Shown here in pieces: positions 13,344 to 21,430 of a stretch of 25,765 nt of DNA; the stretch's first letter is position 1, and every line of letters starts with the position of its first letter. Source of the stretch: an uncultured Collinsella sp. (GTDB lineage: Bacteria; Actinomycetota; Coriobacteriia; Coriobacteriales; Coriobacteriaceae); contig URKT01000025.1 of the NCBI GenBank assembly GCA_900548495.1, positions 1 to 25,765 on the forward strand, written 5' to 3'. Below the pieces are notes generated by a model that did no database searches, was not told the origin of the DNA, and worked only from the letters and a program-made list of their open reading frames with translations. Made by a program: the position numbers and the translations under genes.

Positions 13344-14258
13344 CTACCAGCTTTTCTCGATATCGCGGATGCGCCGATAGAGACACTCGTTTTGCGGTGC
13401 CTGGATATCGTGTTTGGCTGCGAGGCGGCAGATGGTGCCCGCGAACTCATCAACCTCGGTTTTGCGCCTTGCGATGCGGTCTTGAGCCATCGAGGGCATA
13501 CCGGCGGGGTCGATTCCCTCGATGAGGTGCACCATTTGCGTCAGGTCTGCCTCGGTCAGTTCAACGCCCTCGGCGTTGGCGACCGCAAGCGTTTCGCGCA
13601 TGGCGGAAACAAAGCAGCGACGCTGCTCGGAGCCCGGCTCCGTGGCGCTTCCGTAGGTCCCGCCGTAGGCCATGCAGGTCTGGTTGATGCCGTCGTTGAG
13701 CATGAGTTTGGCCCACATGCGGTGGGCGATGTCGTCCTCGACGGTATGGGCGATGCCGCAGCGCGTATAGAGCTCGTCGATTGCGGTGATGGTTGCGGGG
13801 TTCGTGCCGGCCGCCGCGCCAAAGCGGATTTCGCCCGCATTGGTAAAGGTGAGCGCGCCGTTGAGAAACACGGCGTCCATGCCCTGGCAGATACCAAGAA
13901 CGGTATGCTCCCAGCCAAAGCGTTCGGCAATCTTTTGCTCGCTCGTAATGCCGTTGCACAGCGAGGCGATGAGCGTGTTGGGTCCCACGACGCGCTCCAT
14001 AGTCTTGAGTGCTTGGTCGAGACCGGTGGTCTTGACTGTCAGGATGACCAGATCGGCGGGCGTCGCCTCGCTGGCACGGACGGACGTGAGATCGCAGGGC
14101 TTGCCGTTGACGGTGAGCGCGTCGTTCGCGTGACGCTCAAAACGGGTGTCATCCATAACGTATTCGACGGCGTCATTGCCGAGGGCCTTGGCAATCATGC
14201 TGCCGTAGAGCAGGCCGACGCCGCCCTTGCCGATAAAGGCGACCTTGTTGATCTGCAT
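13344..14258 (-). CDS. 2-dehydropantoate 2-reductase (ketopantoate reductase) family
   Basis: ApbA/PanE-family enzymes reduce ketopantoate to pantoate with NADPH on the way to coenzyme A; paralogues act on other 2-oxo acids. The 304-residue product starts with a Rossmann loop (NKVAFIGKGGVGLLYGSMIA), has VILTVKTTGLDQAL with the conserved lysine region and LIASLCNGITSEQKIAE, and an all-helical C-terminal domain (DIAHRMWAKLMLNDGINQTCM, then GIDPAGMPSMAQDRIARRKTEVDEFAG). The last segment matches the family's conserved C-terminal motif. The start at 14258 is preferred over the ATG at 14267 because GGGGAG is 9 bases before the former and abuts the latter. Whether it is the real PanE or a paralogue cannot be told; panB and panC are not nearby. 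Confidence 0.85.
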   Translation of the reverse strand: MQINKVAFIGKGGVGLLYGSMIAKALGNDAVEYVMDDTRFERHANDALTVNGKPCDLTSVRASEATPADLVILTVKTTGLDQALKTMERVVGPNTLIASLCNGITSEQKIAERFGWEHTVLGICQGMDAVFLNGALTFTNAGEIRFGAAAGTNPATITAIDELYTRCGIAHTVEDDIAHRMWAKLMLNDGINQTCMAYGGTYGSATEPGSEQRRCFVSAMRETLAVANAEGVELTEADLTQMVHLIEGIDPAGMPSMAQDRIARRKTEVDEFAGTICRLAAKHDIQAPQNECLYRRIRDIEKSW

Positions 14259-14277
14259 GTGAATCATCTCCCCATGT

Positions 14278-14303
14278 AAAAGGCGCCCGCGTAAGGGGCG
14301 CCT
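14278..14303 (-). terminator. Minus-strand terminator between the cyclase remnant and the reductase gene
   Basis: AGGCGCCC (14281-14288) and GGGCGCCT (14296-14303) form an 8-bp stem with a 7-nt loop. On the minus strand it is followed by TTTTA. It would end transcripts coming from the cyclase remnant. Confidence 0.65.
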
Positions 14304-14381
14304 GATGGATTGTATGCTGCCAGGGTGATTGGTGGGTGCGCGGGGCGGCTGTTATGAAAAAGAAACTATTGCGCTGTGCGC

Positions 14382-14585
14382 TTATGCCGCGGGGCAGACC
14401 GCAAAGACGCGGGCGGGGTATCCGACGCCATCGCGGACCTTGGGGAAGGTGCAGAAGATGACGGCGCCTGTGGCGGGAAGCTCGTCCAGATGGTCCATGA
14501 CTTCGATCTGATGGCGGTCGACCGAGAGGATGTATTGCTCGCCGGGGTAGGGGTAGGCGTCCTCGCACGTGGTGATGCCCGGCTC
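14382..14585 (-). pseudogene. C-terminal remnant of a cyclase-family (kynurenine-formamidase-like) gene
   Basis: The minus-strand frame from 14576 to the TAA at 14382 codes for 64 residues and contains no ATG, GTG or TTG at a plausible start. In-frame TGA lies just upstream. Its second half (LDELPATGAVIFCTFPK, then GVGYPARVFAV) matches the C-terminal end of metal-dependent cyclase/formamidase proteins (PF04199), which end in a similar NLDxLP...PxKxxGxGxPxRxxA pattern and are normally 200-260 residues. The N-terminal three quarters, with the HxGTHxD metal site, is missing upstream. An AAAGGAG sequence sits 6 bases before an ATC codon, so a short peptide from a rare start is conceivable. I read it as a deletion remnant. 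Confidence 0.5.
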
Positions 14586-14738
14586 CTTTCATCGGGCTTT
14601 TTGCTGATGTTAAAGCGGTGCCGTGACGGCTCGATTTCTGCTGCGTTACGATACGTTCTCAATTGCGATTCCGATGTGTTTCGATGACGTGACGGGTTTG
14701 TTTCGCCTTGTCAGGGCTTCGATGGGAGGGGAGGGGCC

Positions 14739-15929
14739 GTGCAATACCGCGTTGACCCTAAAAGTGGTAACCGAATATCCGCTCTGGGTCTGGGCTGCAT
14801 GAGGTTTCCCGGTGCGCCGGGACGTCCGGATGCGAAGACAGCCGATGCCATCATTTCCCGTGCGGTGGAGCAGGGGATTAACTACCTGGACACGGCCTAT
14901 CTCTATCCCGGCAACGAGGCGTGCGTGGGTGCGTCGCTTGAGCGCCTGGGCTTGCGCGACCAGGTTTTGCTCGCAACCAAGCTGCCGCATGCTTCGTGCA
15001 AATGCGCGGAGGATTTCGACCGGTTCTTCGACGAGCAACTGCGCCGCCTGCGGACCGACCATATCGACTATTACCTCATGCACAACATTACCTCGCCCGC
15101 CCAGTGGGAACGTGTGGTGGCGTTGGGCATCGAGGACTGGATCGCGCGTCAAAAGGCGGCGGGGCGCATTCGCCAGATTGGTTTTTCGTACCACGGCAGC
15201 GCGGCGGATTTCCTGACGATGCTCGATGCATATGAGTGGGATTTTTGCCAGATTCAATACAACTATGCCGGCGAGCGTTACCAAGCGGGAACGGCAGGAC
15301 TCATGGCGGCTGCGGAGCGCGGGCTCGCGGTGTTTGTGATGGAGCCACTGCTGGGCGGGCGTTTAGCGGGCAAGCTGCCGCCACGGGCCCGCGCTGTGCT
15401 CGATAGTGCCCGTGACCCGCATTTGCGCACTCCTGCCGCCTGGGGTCTTTCGTGGGTCTGGAATCATCCTCAGGTGACGATGCTGCTTTCGGGCATGACC
15501 GATATCGCGCAGGTGGATGAGAACGCGGTGTTGGCCGATCGGGCCCTGCCGGATTCGATGACTGCCAACCAGCTCGACACGATCGCGCACGTGCTGGATG
15601 AGTTTGAAAAATCGAATCGCGTGCCCTGCACGGGATGCGGCTATTGCATGCCGTGCCCTAAAGGCATCAATATCCCTGGATGTTTTGCCGCCTACAACGC
15701 AAGCTATGCGCACAGCTGGTTTACGGGTCTGTCGCAGTACTTTACGGCGAGCGCGGTGCGCACAAGCGAGGCCAAGCTGGTGAGCAATTGCGTCAAGTGC
15801 GGCAAATGCGCGCGCCACTGCCCACAGCATATCGATATCCCCGAGCGTCTCGATGACGTGCGCCGACGCTTCCAGCCTGGACCCGTGACGGCAGTGCTTA
15901 AGGCCTTCGGCAAAACGCGCTCCTCGTGA
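14739..15929 (+). CDS. Aldo/keto reductase with two C-terminal [4Fe-4S] motifs
   Basis: A 396-residue fusion of an aldo/keto reductase barrel with a ferredoxin-like tail, a type common in anaerobes. The catalytic tetrad is Asp51 and Tyr56 (NYLDTAYLYPGNE), Lys81 (LLATKLPH) and His115 (YYLMHNI). The C-terminal part has CTGCGYCMPCPKGINIP (Cys297, 300, 303, 306) and CVKCGKCARHCPQHIDIP (Cys351, 354, 357, 361), each the pattern of a [4Fe-4S] cluster, suggesting electron exchange with ferredoxin-like partners as well as NAD(P)H. The GTG start follows a very purine-rich site (GGGAGGGGAGGGG). It ends in TGA, which shows TGA is read as stop here. Copy A of the 77-bp repeat starts 4 bases after the stop. 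The substrate is unknown. Confidence 0.92.
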   Translation: MQYRVDPKSGNRISALGLGCMRFPGAPGRPDAKTADAIISRAVEQGINYLDTAYLYPGNEACVGASLERLGLRDQVLLATKLPHASCKCAEDFDRFFDEQLRRLRTDHIDYYLMHNITSPAQWERVVALGIEDWIARQKAAGRIRQIGFSYHGSAADFLTMLDAYEWDFCQIQYNYAGERYQAGTAGLMAAAERGLAVFVMEPLLGGRLAGKLPPRARAVLDSARDPHLRTPAAWGLSWVWNHPQVTMLLSGMTDIAQVDENAVLADRALPDSMTANQLDTIAHVLDEFEKSNRVPCTGCGYCMPCPKGINIPGCFAAYNASYAHSWFTGLSQYFTASAVRTSEAKLVSNCVKCGKCARHCPQHIDIPERLDDVRRRFQPGPVTAVLKAFGKTRSS

Positions 15930-15932
15930 CCC

Positions 15933-16009
15933 TTTTATAACTTGCGGTGGAATAGTTCCTGTTTGCGGCAGAATAGGGCTTAAACAGGGACTATTCCACC
16001 GCAACTGAA
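15933..16009 (+). repeat. 77-bp inverted-repeat element, copy A
   Basis: Arms at 15943-15965 and 15983-16005 pair along 23 bp (one wobble), core TTGCGGTGGAATAG, around a 17-nt loop. It begins CTTTTATAAC and ends CAACTGA, as does copy B at 17100-17176. The two copies align over 77 positions without gaps, with 15 differences by my count. It lies between the aldo/keto reductase stop and the ribosome binding site (GAAGGGGG) of the next gene. Confidence 0.85.
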
Positions 16010-16019
16010 GGGGGCTGTC

Positions 16020-17039
16020 GTGGGCCATCGGGATTCATGTAATGATTCGCGTGGGGTTCGTTGGGGCATTTTGGGCGCTGGGCACATTTCTCATCGATTT
16101 GCATCGTCGCTCAAGAAGGTCGACGGGGCACGGCTGGTGGCTGCGGCCGGCCGCACTCCTGCACATGTCGAGGAATTTTGCCGAGTGTTTTCGATTGATG
16201 CTGCGCATGGCCATGCCTCGGTCGACGATAACGGCGATGCGGCTTATGACGCGCTGATTGCCGACCCCGATGTCGACGCAATTTACTTGGCTCTTCCGCA
16301 TGGCATGCATACGCGTTGGGCCTGTCACGCGCTGTGCGCCGGAAAGGCCGTGCTGTGCGAAAAGCCGGCCGTTTTGAGTGAGGAAGAGGCTCTCTCGATT
16401 GCCTCCACCTCTCGCGAGCGCGGCGTGCTGTTTATGGAGGCGATGAAGAATCGGTTTTGCCCGATGCGCACTCGCGTGAAGGACTTGCTTGCGTCGGGTG
16501 AGCTTGGCCGTATTGTCTCGATTGAAAGCGTGCAAAAGCTCGATTACGGCGAGTCTCCTTCAGGCTATCTGCTTGATCCGTTGCAGGGCGGCTGTCTATA
16601 TGACATGGGCTGCTATGCAGTCGGTTGGTTTGAGGATTTGCTCGCGGGCGCTTGCGAGGTTTCGTCTCGTGAAGTTCGCTGGCGTGACGTATCGGGCGGC
16701 CGCGTCGATTGGGCCGACGAGATTCATATGAGCGTCGACGGTATACCCATTCATATGGTGTGCGACGGCAAAGCAACATATGAAAGCCGCTTAACGATTG
16801 CCTGTGAGCGGGGCTCGTTGGAAATCGAGCGTCTCCATCGCCCCGAGCTCGCCCATGTGAAGTACTCCGACGGTCGAGCACTCGAAATCGATGCACCATT
16901 TGAGGTCGATGATTTTTACGGTGAGGCATCGCATGCGACACAGCTCATTCAGGCGGGGAAACTCGAAAGCCCCATCATGTCCCTAGCCGCTACACAGCGC
17001 TGTGCGCACATCATCGATGCGATTCGCTTGAAACTTTAG
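16020..17039 (+). CDS. Gfo/Idh/MocA-family oxidoreductase, second copy
   Basis: NAD(P)-dependent dehydrogenase of the same broad family as the 7504-8610 gene but clearly divergent. The 339-residue product has a canonical Rossmann loop (WGILGAGHISHRFASSL), AIYLALPHGMHTRWA, and LCEKPAVLSEEEA with the conserved lysine. The C-terminal sheet domain contains GGCLYDMGCYAVGW. The fold resembles dimeric dihydrodiol or trans-1,2-dihydrobenzene-diol dehydrogenase-like members. The GTG at 16020 follows GAAGGGGG with 5 bases of spacing; that site abuts the right end of repeat copy A, so the element is part of this gene's 5' region. A second copy of the element lies 60 bases after its stop. Substrate unknown. 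Confidence 0.88.
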   Translation: MGHRDSCNDSRGVRWGILGAGHISHRFASSLKKVDGARLVAAAGRTPAHVEEFCRVFSIDAAHGHASVDDNGDAAYDALIADPDVDAIYLALPHGMHTRWACHALCAGKAVLCEKPAVLSEEEALSIASTSRERGVLFMEAMKNRFCPMRTRVKDLLASGELGRIVSIESVQKLDYGESPSGYLLDPLQGGCLYDMGCYAVGWFEDLLAGACEVSSREVRWRDVSGGRVDWADEIHMSVDGIPIHMVCDGKATYESRLTIACERGSLEIERLHRPELAHVKYSDGRALEIDAPFEVDDFYGEASHATQLIQAGKLESPIMSLAATQRCAHIIDAIRLKL

Positions 17040-17099
17040 GGCGTGGGGGGCATGGCGCCAACGCCTGGAATGCCTTGGAGGCCTTTTCCTCTGATGCCT

Positions 17100-17176
17100 C
17101 TTTTATAACTTGCGGTGGAATATGGTCTGTTTGCGCCAAAATAGGGCACCAATAGACCGTATTTCACCGCAACTGA
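17100..17176 (+). repeat. 77-bp inverted-repeat element, copy B
   Basis: Arms at 17110-17131 and 17151-17172 pair along 22 bp, three pairs being G-T wobbles. Same orientation, same length and same ends as copy A. Arm changes relative to copy A are compensated on the other arm (for example T-A to G-C and C-G to T-A), so pairing is kept. It lies between the oxidoreductase stop and the endonuclease IV ribosome binding site. Confidence 0.85.
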
Positions 17177-17193
17177 TGAAGAGGGAGTTGGAG

Positions 17194-18060
17194 ATGCTGA
17201 CGATCGGGTGTCATCTTTCGACGACGAAGGGCTATCGGGCAATGGGGGAGACGGCGCTGTCCATTGGCGCCAATACCTTTGCGTTCTTTACGCGCAACCC
17301 GCGCGGTGGCAAGGCAAAAGAACTTGACATGGATGACGTGGCGGCTCTGCGCGAGCTTATGGCGCAAAACGACTTTGGACCGCTGGTGGCGCATGCCCCG
17401 TATACCTACAACCCCTGTTCTGCCAAAGAGCGGGCACGCGAGTTTGCCTTGGAGGCAATGGCCGAGGACTTGCAGCGTCTGGAAGCACTGCCCGGCAACT
17501 ACTACAACTTCCATCCCGGTGCGCATGTGGGACAGGGCTCCGACGTCGGCATTCAGATGATTGTCGACACGCTGTGCCAGGTGATGTTTGAGGGACAGCA
17601 GACGACGGTATTGCTCGAGACCATGGCGGGCAAGGGCACCGAGGTGGGCCGTAGCTTTGAAGAACTGGCGTGCATTATCGAGGGCGTTGCCGCCAAACGC
17701 CCAGAGCTGTCCGATAAGCTGGGCGTTTGTTTGGACACCTGCCATGTGAGCGATGCCGGCTACGACATCATCCATGATCTGGACGGCGTACTCGACGAGT
17801 TCGACCGCGTGGTGGGTATCGATCGCTTGCATGCCGTGCATATCAACGATTCGAAGAACCCTTGTGGCGCCCATAAAGATCGTCACGAGTGCATCGGCAA
17901 GGGATATCTTGGCAGCGAGGAATTTGGTGGCGGTATGCAGGTTATGCAGAATATTGTATCGAATGGCCGTTTGCGTTCGCTGCCGTTTATTTTGGAGACT
18001 CCGAACGAACTTGCAGGTTATGCAGCTGAAATTAGACTATTAAGGTCATTGCAGCAGTAA
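17194..18060 (+). CDS. nfo: Endonuclease IV (AP endonuclease)
   Basis: Cuts DNA 5' of abasic sites in base-excision repair using three zinc ions. The 288-residue TIM-barrel product keeps the metal ligands at almost the E. coli positions: His67 (VAHAPYTYN), His107 (FHPGAH), Glu142 (LLETMAGKG), Asp181 and His184 (LDTCHVSDAGYD), His216 (AVHINDS), Asp229 and His231 (HKDRHECIG) and Glu268 (ILETPN). The start at 17194 is chosen because GAGGGAG lies 6-7 bases before it and it begins at the first beta strand; an in-frame ATG at 17176 overlaps the end of repeat copy B. About 60 bases then separate it from the promoter of the amino-acid importer. Confidence 0.95.
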   Translation: MLTIGCHLSTTKGYRAMGETALSIGANTFAFFTRNPRGGKAKELDMDDVAALRELMAQNDFGPLVAHAPYTYNPCSAKERAREFALEAMAEDLQRLEALPGNYYNFHPGAHVGQGSDVGIQMIVDTLCQVMFEGQQTTVLLETMAGKGTEVGRSFEELACIIEGVAAKRPELSDKLGVCLDTCHVSDAGYDIIHDLDGVLDEFDRVVGIDRLHAVHINDSKNPCGAHKDRHECIGKGYLGSEEFGGGMQVMQNIVSNGRLRSLPFILETPNELAGYAAEIRLLRSLQQ

Positions 18061-18121
18061 TGACTGTCACAAAGTAGAGTATTCCATTCACGTTATGGGT
18101 TTGTTTCAATCAGTTTTCTCA

Positions 18122-18150
18122 TTGCAGATTCGTAATTCCGGGTGCATAAT
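18122..18150 (+). promoter_or_regulatory. Promoter of the amino-acid ABC importer operon
   Basis: TTGCAG (18122-18127) and CATAAT (18145-18150) are 17 bp apart, giving a leader of about 50 bases before the lipoprotein start. Confidence 0.65.
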
Positions 18151-18207
18151 AGCCAACAGTTTTTGCAGACCTCTGAATCAAACGAGGTCACCGGAAGGAG
18201 ACTGATT

Positions 18208-19068
18208 ATGAAGCTGAAGAAGCTTGGCGCATTTGCCGCCACGGGTGCTATGGCGCTCGCCCTCGCACTGACGGGCTGCGGCTCGTCCAACGCCACCTCT
18301 GGTTCTGATGCCGGTTCCAGCAGCTCTGATGACGCTAAGGTCGAGAAGGTCGATGGCTCCAAGGAGTACGCGCTCGTCAAGGACGGTACGCTGACCGTCG
18401 GCACCTCTGCCGAGTATGCGCCGTTTGAGTACAAGGATGACAACGGCGACTACCAGGGCTTTGACCTTGAGCTCATCAAGGCTATCGGCGACAAGCTGGG
18501 CCTGGATGTCGAGTATGTCAACAATGACTTCGACACGCTGGTTCCGGGCGTCGCTTCGGGCGCCAAGTATGACGTTTCCATCGCGGCTATCACCGACACG
18601 CCCGAGCGTGAGAAGGAAGTCACTTTCTCTGATTCCTATTACATGGACGATCAGGCTATCGTGACCAAGGTCGATAACACCGACATCACGGCCGACAACT
18701 ACAGCGAGAAGCTCAACAACGCTGACGCTACCATCATCGTCCAGTCTGGCTCGACCGCCGAGGCCTTTGCCCAGGAGAACTTCCCCAAGGCCAAGATCGT
18801 CCCCTACAAGGACGCTACCGAGTGCTTCAGCGCTCTGCAGTCCGATAAGGGCGACGCCGTAGTCACCAACCGCTCCGTTGCCAGCCAGCTGACCGCCGAG
18901 CAGTTCAACACCTGCCAGACCATCAAGCAGATCAGCACCGGCGAGGAGTACGCTATCGCCATCAACCAGGGCAACACCAAGCTCAAGGACGACATCAACC
19001 AGGCCATCAAGGACCTGACCGATGACGGTACCGTTGACGCCCTCATGGCTAAGTACAACATCAAGTAA
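18208..19068 (+). CDS. Amino-acid ABC transporter substrate-binding lipoprotein (family 3)
   Basis: Binds a polar amino acid outside the membrane and delivers it to the permease encoded next. The 286-residue product begins with a lipoprotein signal (MKLKKLGAFAATGAMALALA) and lipobox LTGC with Cys24 as the lipidated residue. A Ser/Asp-rich tether follows, then the SBP_bac_3 fold: LTVGTSAEYAPFEYKDDNG, GFDLELIKAIGDKLG and VSIAAITDTPEREKEVTFSD. The start at 18208 has GGAAGGAG 7 bases before it and gives a proper signal peptide; an ATG at 18142 lies inside the promoter. Codon use is strongly C-biased, as expected for an abundant protein. A hairpin after the stop could let this gene be expressed above the permease and ATPase. 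Ligand specificity (glutamine, cystine, arginine) is undetermined. Confidence 0.92.
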   Translation: MKLKKLGAFAATGAMALALALTGCGSSNATSGSDAGSSSSDDAKVEKVDGSKEYALVKDGTLTVGTSAEYAPFEYKDDNGDYQGFDLELIKAIGDKLGLDVEYVNNDFDTLVPGVASGAKYDVSIAAITDTPEREKEVTFSDSYYMDDQAIVTKVDNTDITADNYSEKLNNADATIIVQSGSTAEAFAQENFPKAKIVPYKDATECFSALQSDKGDAVVTNRSVASQLTAEQFNTCQTIKQISTGEEYAIAINQGNTKLKDDINQAIKDLTDDGTVDALMAKYNIK

Positions 19069-19090
19069 AATAGCTACTTGATTGCGCGCG

Positions 19091-19121
19091 GGCCCTTTCC
19101 GTTTTGGCGGAGAGGGCCTTT
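19091..19121 (+). terminator. Intercistronic hairpin, probable partial terminator
   Basis: GGCCCTTTCCG (19091-19101) pairs with CGGAGAGGGCC (19108-19118), one wobble, then TTT. It lies between the binding-protein and permease genes. Leaky termination here would explain higher output of the binding protein, a common arrangement in importer operons. A weaker second hairpin (GACGGA / TCCGTC) follows near 19133-19151. Confidence 0.55.
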
Positions 19122-19186
19122 GCGCTTCTCTTGACGGAGAGCTTTTCCGTCTCGTTTTGCCGGCAACTTCTACGATAGGAGCCACC

Positions 19187-20548
19187 TTGTCTCGACTGAA
19201 CAAAGGGGCCGCGGAGCAGCGTTTTCCACTGCCCTCGATGCTCCAAAAGCTGGCCTGTGCCCTGGCTGTGGCGCTCGCCCTGGTATGCGCGGGGGCCTGC
19301 GTGCCCACGACCGCCCAGGCGCTTGAGACCGCAAAGATTACCGCCCGACCCAATACCGGTTCGGGTAGCGATGTGGTCGGCGGCACCGAGACGCGCATCA
19401 CTTGGGAAGTTCAGGCCGATGCCGACGAGGAACTGAGCGGTCTTTCGCTGACGTTTGTCGACGGCACGACGTTTGGTACCGATGACACGCGATTGACGAT
19501 GCTCTCGGGCGAGGACCTCATGGATCGTACGCCCATGAAACCTACGTGCAAGGCTGACGGCCAGACGCTCAAGATTGACTTTGGTGAGACGGCGCCTGCC
19601 GGCGGCTATTTCCGCGTCGAGGTTTACGGCGTGACCTTCCCCGTCGAGGGCGGCGATGAGGCCTTTAGCGGCACCTATACGCTCGCTGACGGGTCGACCA
19701 AGAAGATCTCCAAGATTCCTCCCGTCGAGATTAAGGGCGTGACGGCCTTCGATAACTTCCTGGCTGACCTTAAAGAGCAGCCGTGGGTCGAGGCGTGGAA
19801 CTCCAATATGTTCCTGCGCCTGTTCTTGAACCCGGTCATTTTGGTCCAGAGCCTGCCGATCGTCTTCAAGGGCTTCCTTATGTCGCTCTCGATCGTGCTT
19901 GTGGCGTTTCCGCTGGCAATTCCCTTCGGTTTTGCCCTGTCGCTCATGCGTATCTCTAAGTCGCGCATCCTGCGCTGTCTTGCCGGCATCTATGTGAATA
20001 TCATTCGCGGTACGCCGGCGTTCCTGCAGATCTATATCGCGTTTTTCGGTCTGCCGCTGGCCGGTGTCAAAGTGGACGACTATGTGCTGGGTGTTATCGT
20101 CATGGCCATGAACTCGTCTGCGTACTTGTGCGAGATCTTCCGTGCCGGTATTCAGTCGATCCCCAAGGGCCAAAACGAGGCTGCTCGCTCGCTGGGCATG
20201 AATGCCTTCCAGACGCTGCTCTATGTCATGATTCCGCAGACGTTCCGCAATGTCCTGCCTACGCTGACCAGCGAGTTTATCTTGCTCTACAAGGACACGT
20301 CGCTGCTTGCCGCCGTGGGTGTGGTCGAAATCGTCATGAACGCCCGCACCATCGTGGCCACGACGGGCTCCATTACACCGTACGTGGTTGCCGCCCTGTT
20401 CTATCTGGTCATCACCCTGCCGCTCGCTCGCTTGGTGAGCGGTCTTGAGGCGAGGCTTTTGGGCACGGCCGAGACCAAGAAGAAGCGTCCCGCCAAGAGC
20501 GCCGGACAGGTTGTCGCGACGCCCGCCGATCACATCGCCGGTCTGTAA
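19187..20548 (+). CDS. Amino-acid ABC transporter permease with N-terminal extracellular domain
   Basis: The C-terminal 230 residues are a HisM/GlnP-type permease: several membrane spans (SLSIVLVAFPLAIPFGFALS and others) and the EAA loop EIFRAGIQSIPKGQNEAARS, which docks on the ATPase. The N-terminal half is unusual. A signal-like hydrophobic segment near residues 19-38 ends at TTAQALE, followed by a beta-rich soluble domain of about 140 residues (around ITWEVQADADEELSGLSLTF to TYTLADGSTKKISKI) that should be outside. The TTG start at 19187 is preferred: AGGAG lies 5 bases before it. An upstream GTG/ATG-type start would add 35 residues over the intercistronic hairpin. Total 453 residues against about 220 for an ordinary permease. 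The gene ends 12 bases before the ATPase gene. Confidence 0.88.
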   Translation: MSRLNKGAAEQRFPLPSMLQKLACALAVALALVCAGACVPTTAQALETAKITARPNTGSGSDVVGGTETRITWEVQADADEELSGLSLTFVDGTTFGTDDTRLTMLSGEDLMDRTPMKPTCKADGQTLKIDFGETAPAGGYFRVEVYGVTFPVEGGDEAFSGTYTLADGSTKKISKIPPVEIKGVTAFDNFLADLKEQPWVEAWNSNMFLRLFLNPVILVQSLPIVFKGFLMSLSIVLVAFPLAIPFGFALSLMRISKSRILRCLAGIYVNIIRGTPAFLQIYIAFFGLPLAGVKVDDYVLGVIVMAMNSSAYLCEIFRAGIQSIPKGQNEAARSLGMNAFQTLLYVMIPQTFRNVLPTLTSEFILLYKDTSLLAAVGVVEIVMNARTIVATTGSITPYVVAALFYLVITLPLARLVSGLEARLLGTAETKKKRPAKSAGQVVATPADHIAGL

Positions 20549-20560
20549 GGAGGTCCTATC

Positions 20561-21313
20561 ATGAGCGAAACCAATAACTCGAACGAGGTCGTCGTCAGTA
20601 TCAAGAACCTCCAGAAGGCCTTTGGCGACAACGTGGTCCTGCGCGATATCGATCTGGATGTGCACAAGGGTGAGGTCGTTGTGGTCTTGGGCCCCTCGGG
20701 CTCGGGCAAGTCGACGATGCTTCGCTGCATCAACCGTCTGGAGCATCCCACGAGTGGCTCGATTGTCGTTGAGGGCGTGGACGTGTGCGCCAAGGGTGTC
20801 GACCTTAACAAGGTACGTACGCATCTGGGTATGGTGTTCCAGCAGTTCAATTTGTTCCCGCACCTCTCAGTCAAAAAGAACGTCATGCTCGCGCAGCAGA
20901 AGGTACTCAAGCGCAGCAAGGAAGAGGCCGAGAAGATTGCCGTCGAGGAGCTCACTAAGGTCGGTCTGGCCGAGCGCATCGATTTTATGCCGAGTCAGCT
21001 TTCGGGCGGTCAGCAGCAGCGCGTTGCCATCGCCCGCGCCCTGTCGATGAATCCGCATGTGATGCTCTTTGATGAGGCCACGTCGGCGCTTGATCCCGAG
21101 CTTGTCCGCGACGTCCTTGGCGTCATGCGCGACCTGGCGCACGACGGTATGACCATGATCGTCGTGACGCACGAGATGGGCTTTGCCCGCGATGTCGCCG
21201 ACCGCGTCGTCTTTATGGACGGAGGCGTCATTGTAGAAGAGGGTACGCCGAGCGAGGTCTTCGACCACCCCAAGAGCGAGCGCACCAAGGCGTTTTTGGG
21301 CAATATCTCGTAG
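20561..21313 (+). CDS. Polar amino-acid ABC transporter ATP-binding protein
   Basis: The ATPase that powers the importer encoded with the two preceding genes. The 250-residue product has Walker A GPSGSGKST (residues 44-52), Q-loop Gln94 (MVFQQFNLFPHLSV), signature LSGGQQQRVAIARAL (from 147), Walker B VMLFDEATSALD (from 167) and the switch His204 (VVTHEMGFA). The run FQQFNLFPH is typical of the GlnQ/HisP branch. The ATG follows AAGGAGG. A strong bidirectional terminator after the stop ends the operon and separates it from the convergent flavodoxin gene. Confidence 0.95.
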   Translation: MSETNNSNEVVVSIKNLQKAFGDNVVLRDIDLDVHKGEVVVVLGPSGSGKSTMLRCINRLEHPTSGSIVVEGVDVCAKGVDLNKVRTHLGMVFQQFNLFPHLSVKKNVMLAQQKVLKRSKEEAEKIAVEELTKVGLAERIDFMPSQLSGGQQQRVAIARALSMNPHVMLFDEATSALDPELVRDVLGVMRDLAHDGMTMIVVTHEMGFARDVADRVVFMDGGVIVEEGTPSEVFDHPKSERTKAFLGNIS

Positions 21314-21334
21314 CCGGTTGATGTAACTGCCGTT

Positions 21335-21380
21335 ACAAAAGAGCGGGGGCTGGACTTGAATCCAGCCCCCGCTCTTTTGT
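21335..21380. terminator. Bidirectional intrinsic terminator
   Basis: A perfect 20-bp stem (21335-21354 with 21361-21380; core GAGCGGGGGCTGGA) has a 6-nt loop, with A and T runs on both sides. It serves the ABC operon from the left and the flavodoxin gene from the right. Confidence 0.92.
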
Positions 21381-21430
21381 AGGGATGAGGATGCGCTTTG
21401 ATGCAGGCTCTTTTGGAGGCCCTGGGTTCG

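Noticed and set aside
13269..14279. 336-residue plus-strand open frame
   Set aside because: Antisense shadow of the ketopantoate reductase gene, which has clear family motifs on the minus strand.
18178..19401. 407-residue minus-strand open frame
   Set aside because: Antisense to the substrate-binding lipoprotein gene; Val/Leu/Gly-rich with no recognisable domain.
19061..20863. 600-residue minus-strand open frame
   Set aside because: Antisense shadow of the importer genes; rich in Arg/His/Asp as GC-rich shadows are, with no domain and no ribosome binding site. The sense genes are unambiguous.
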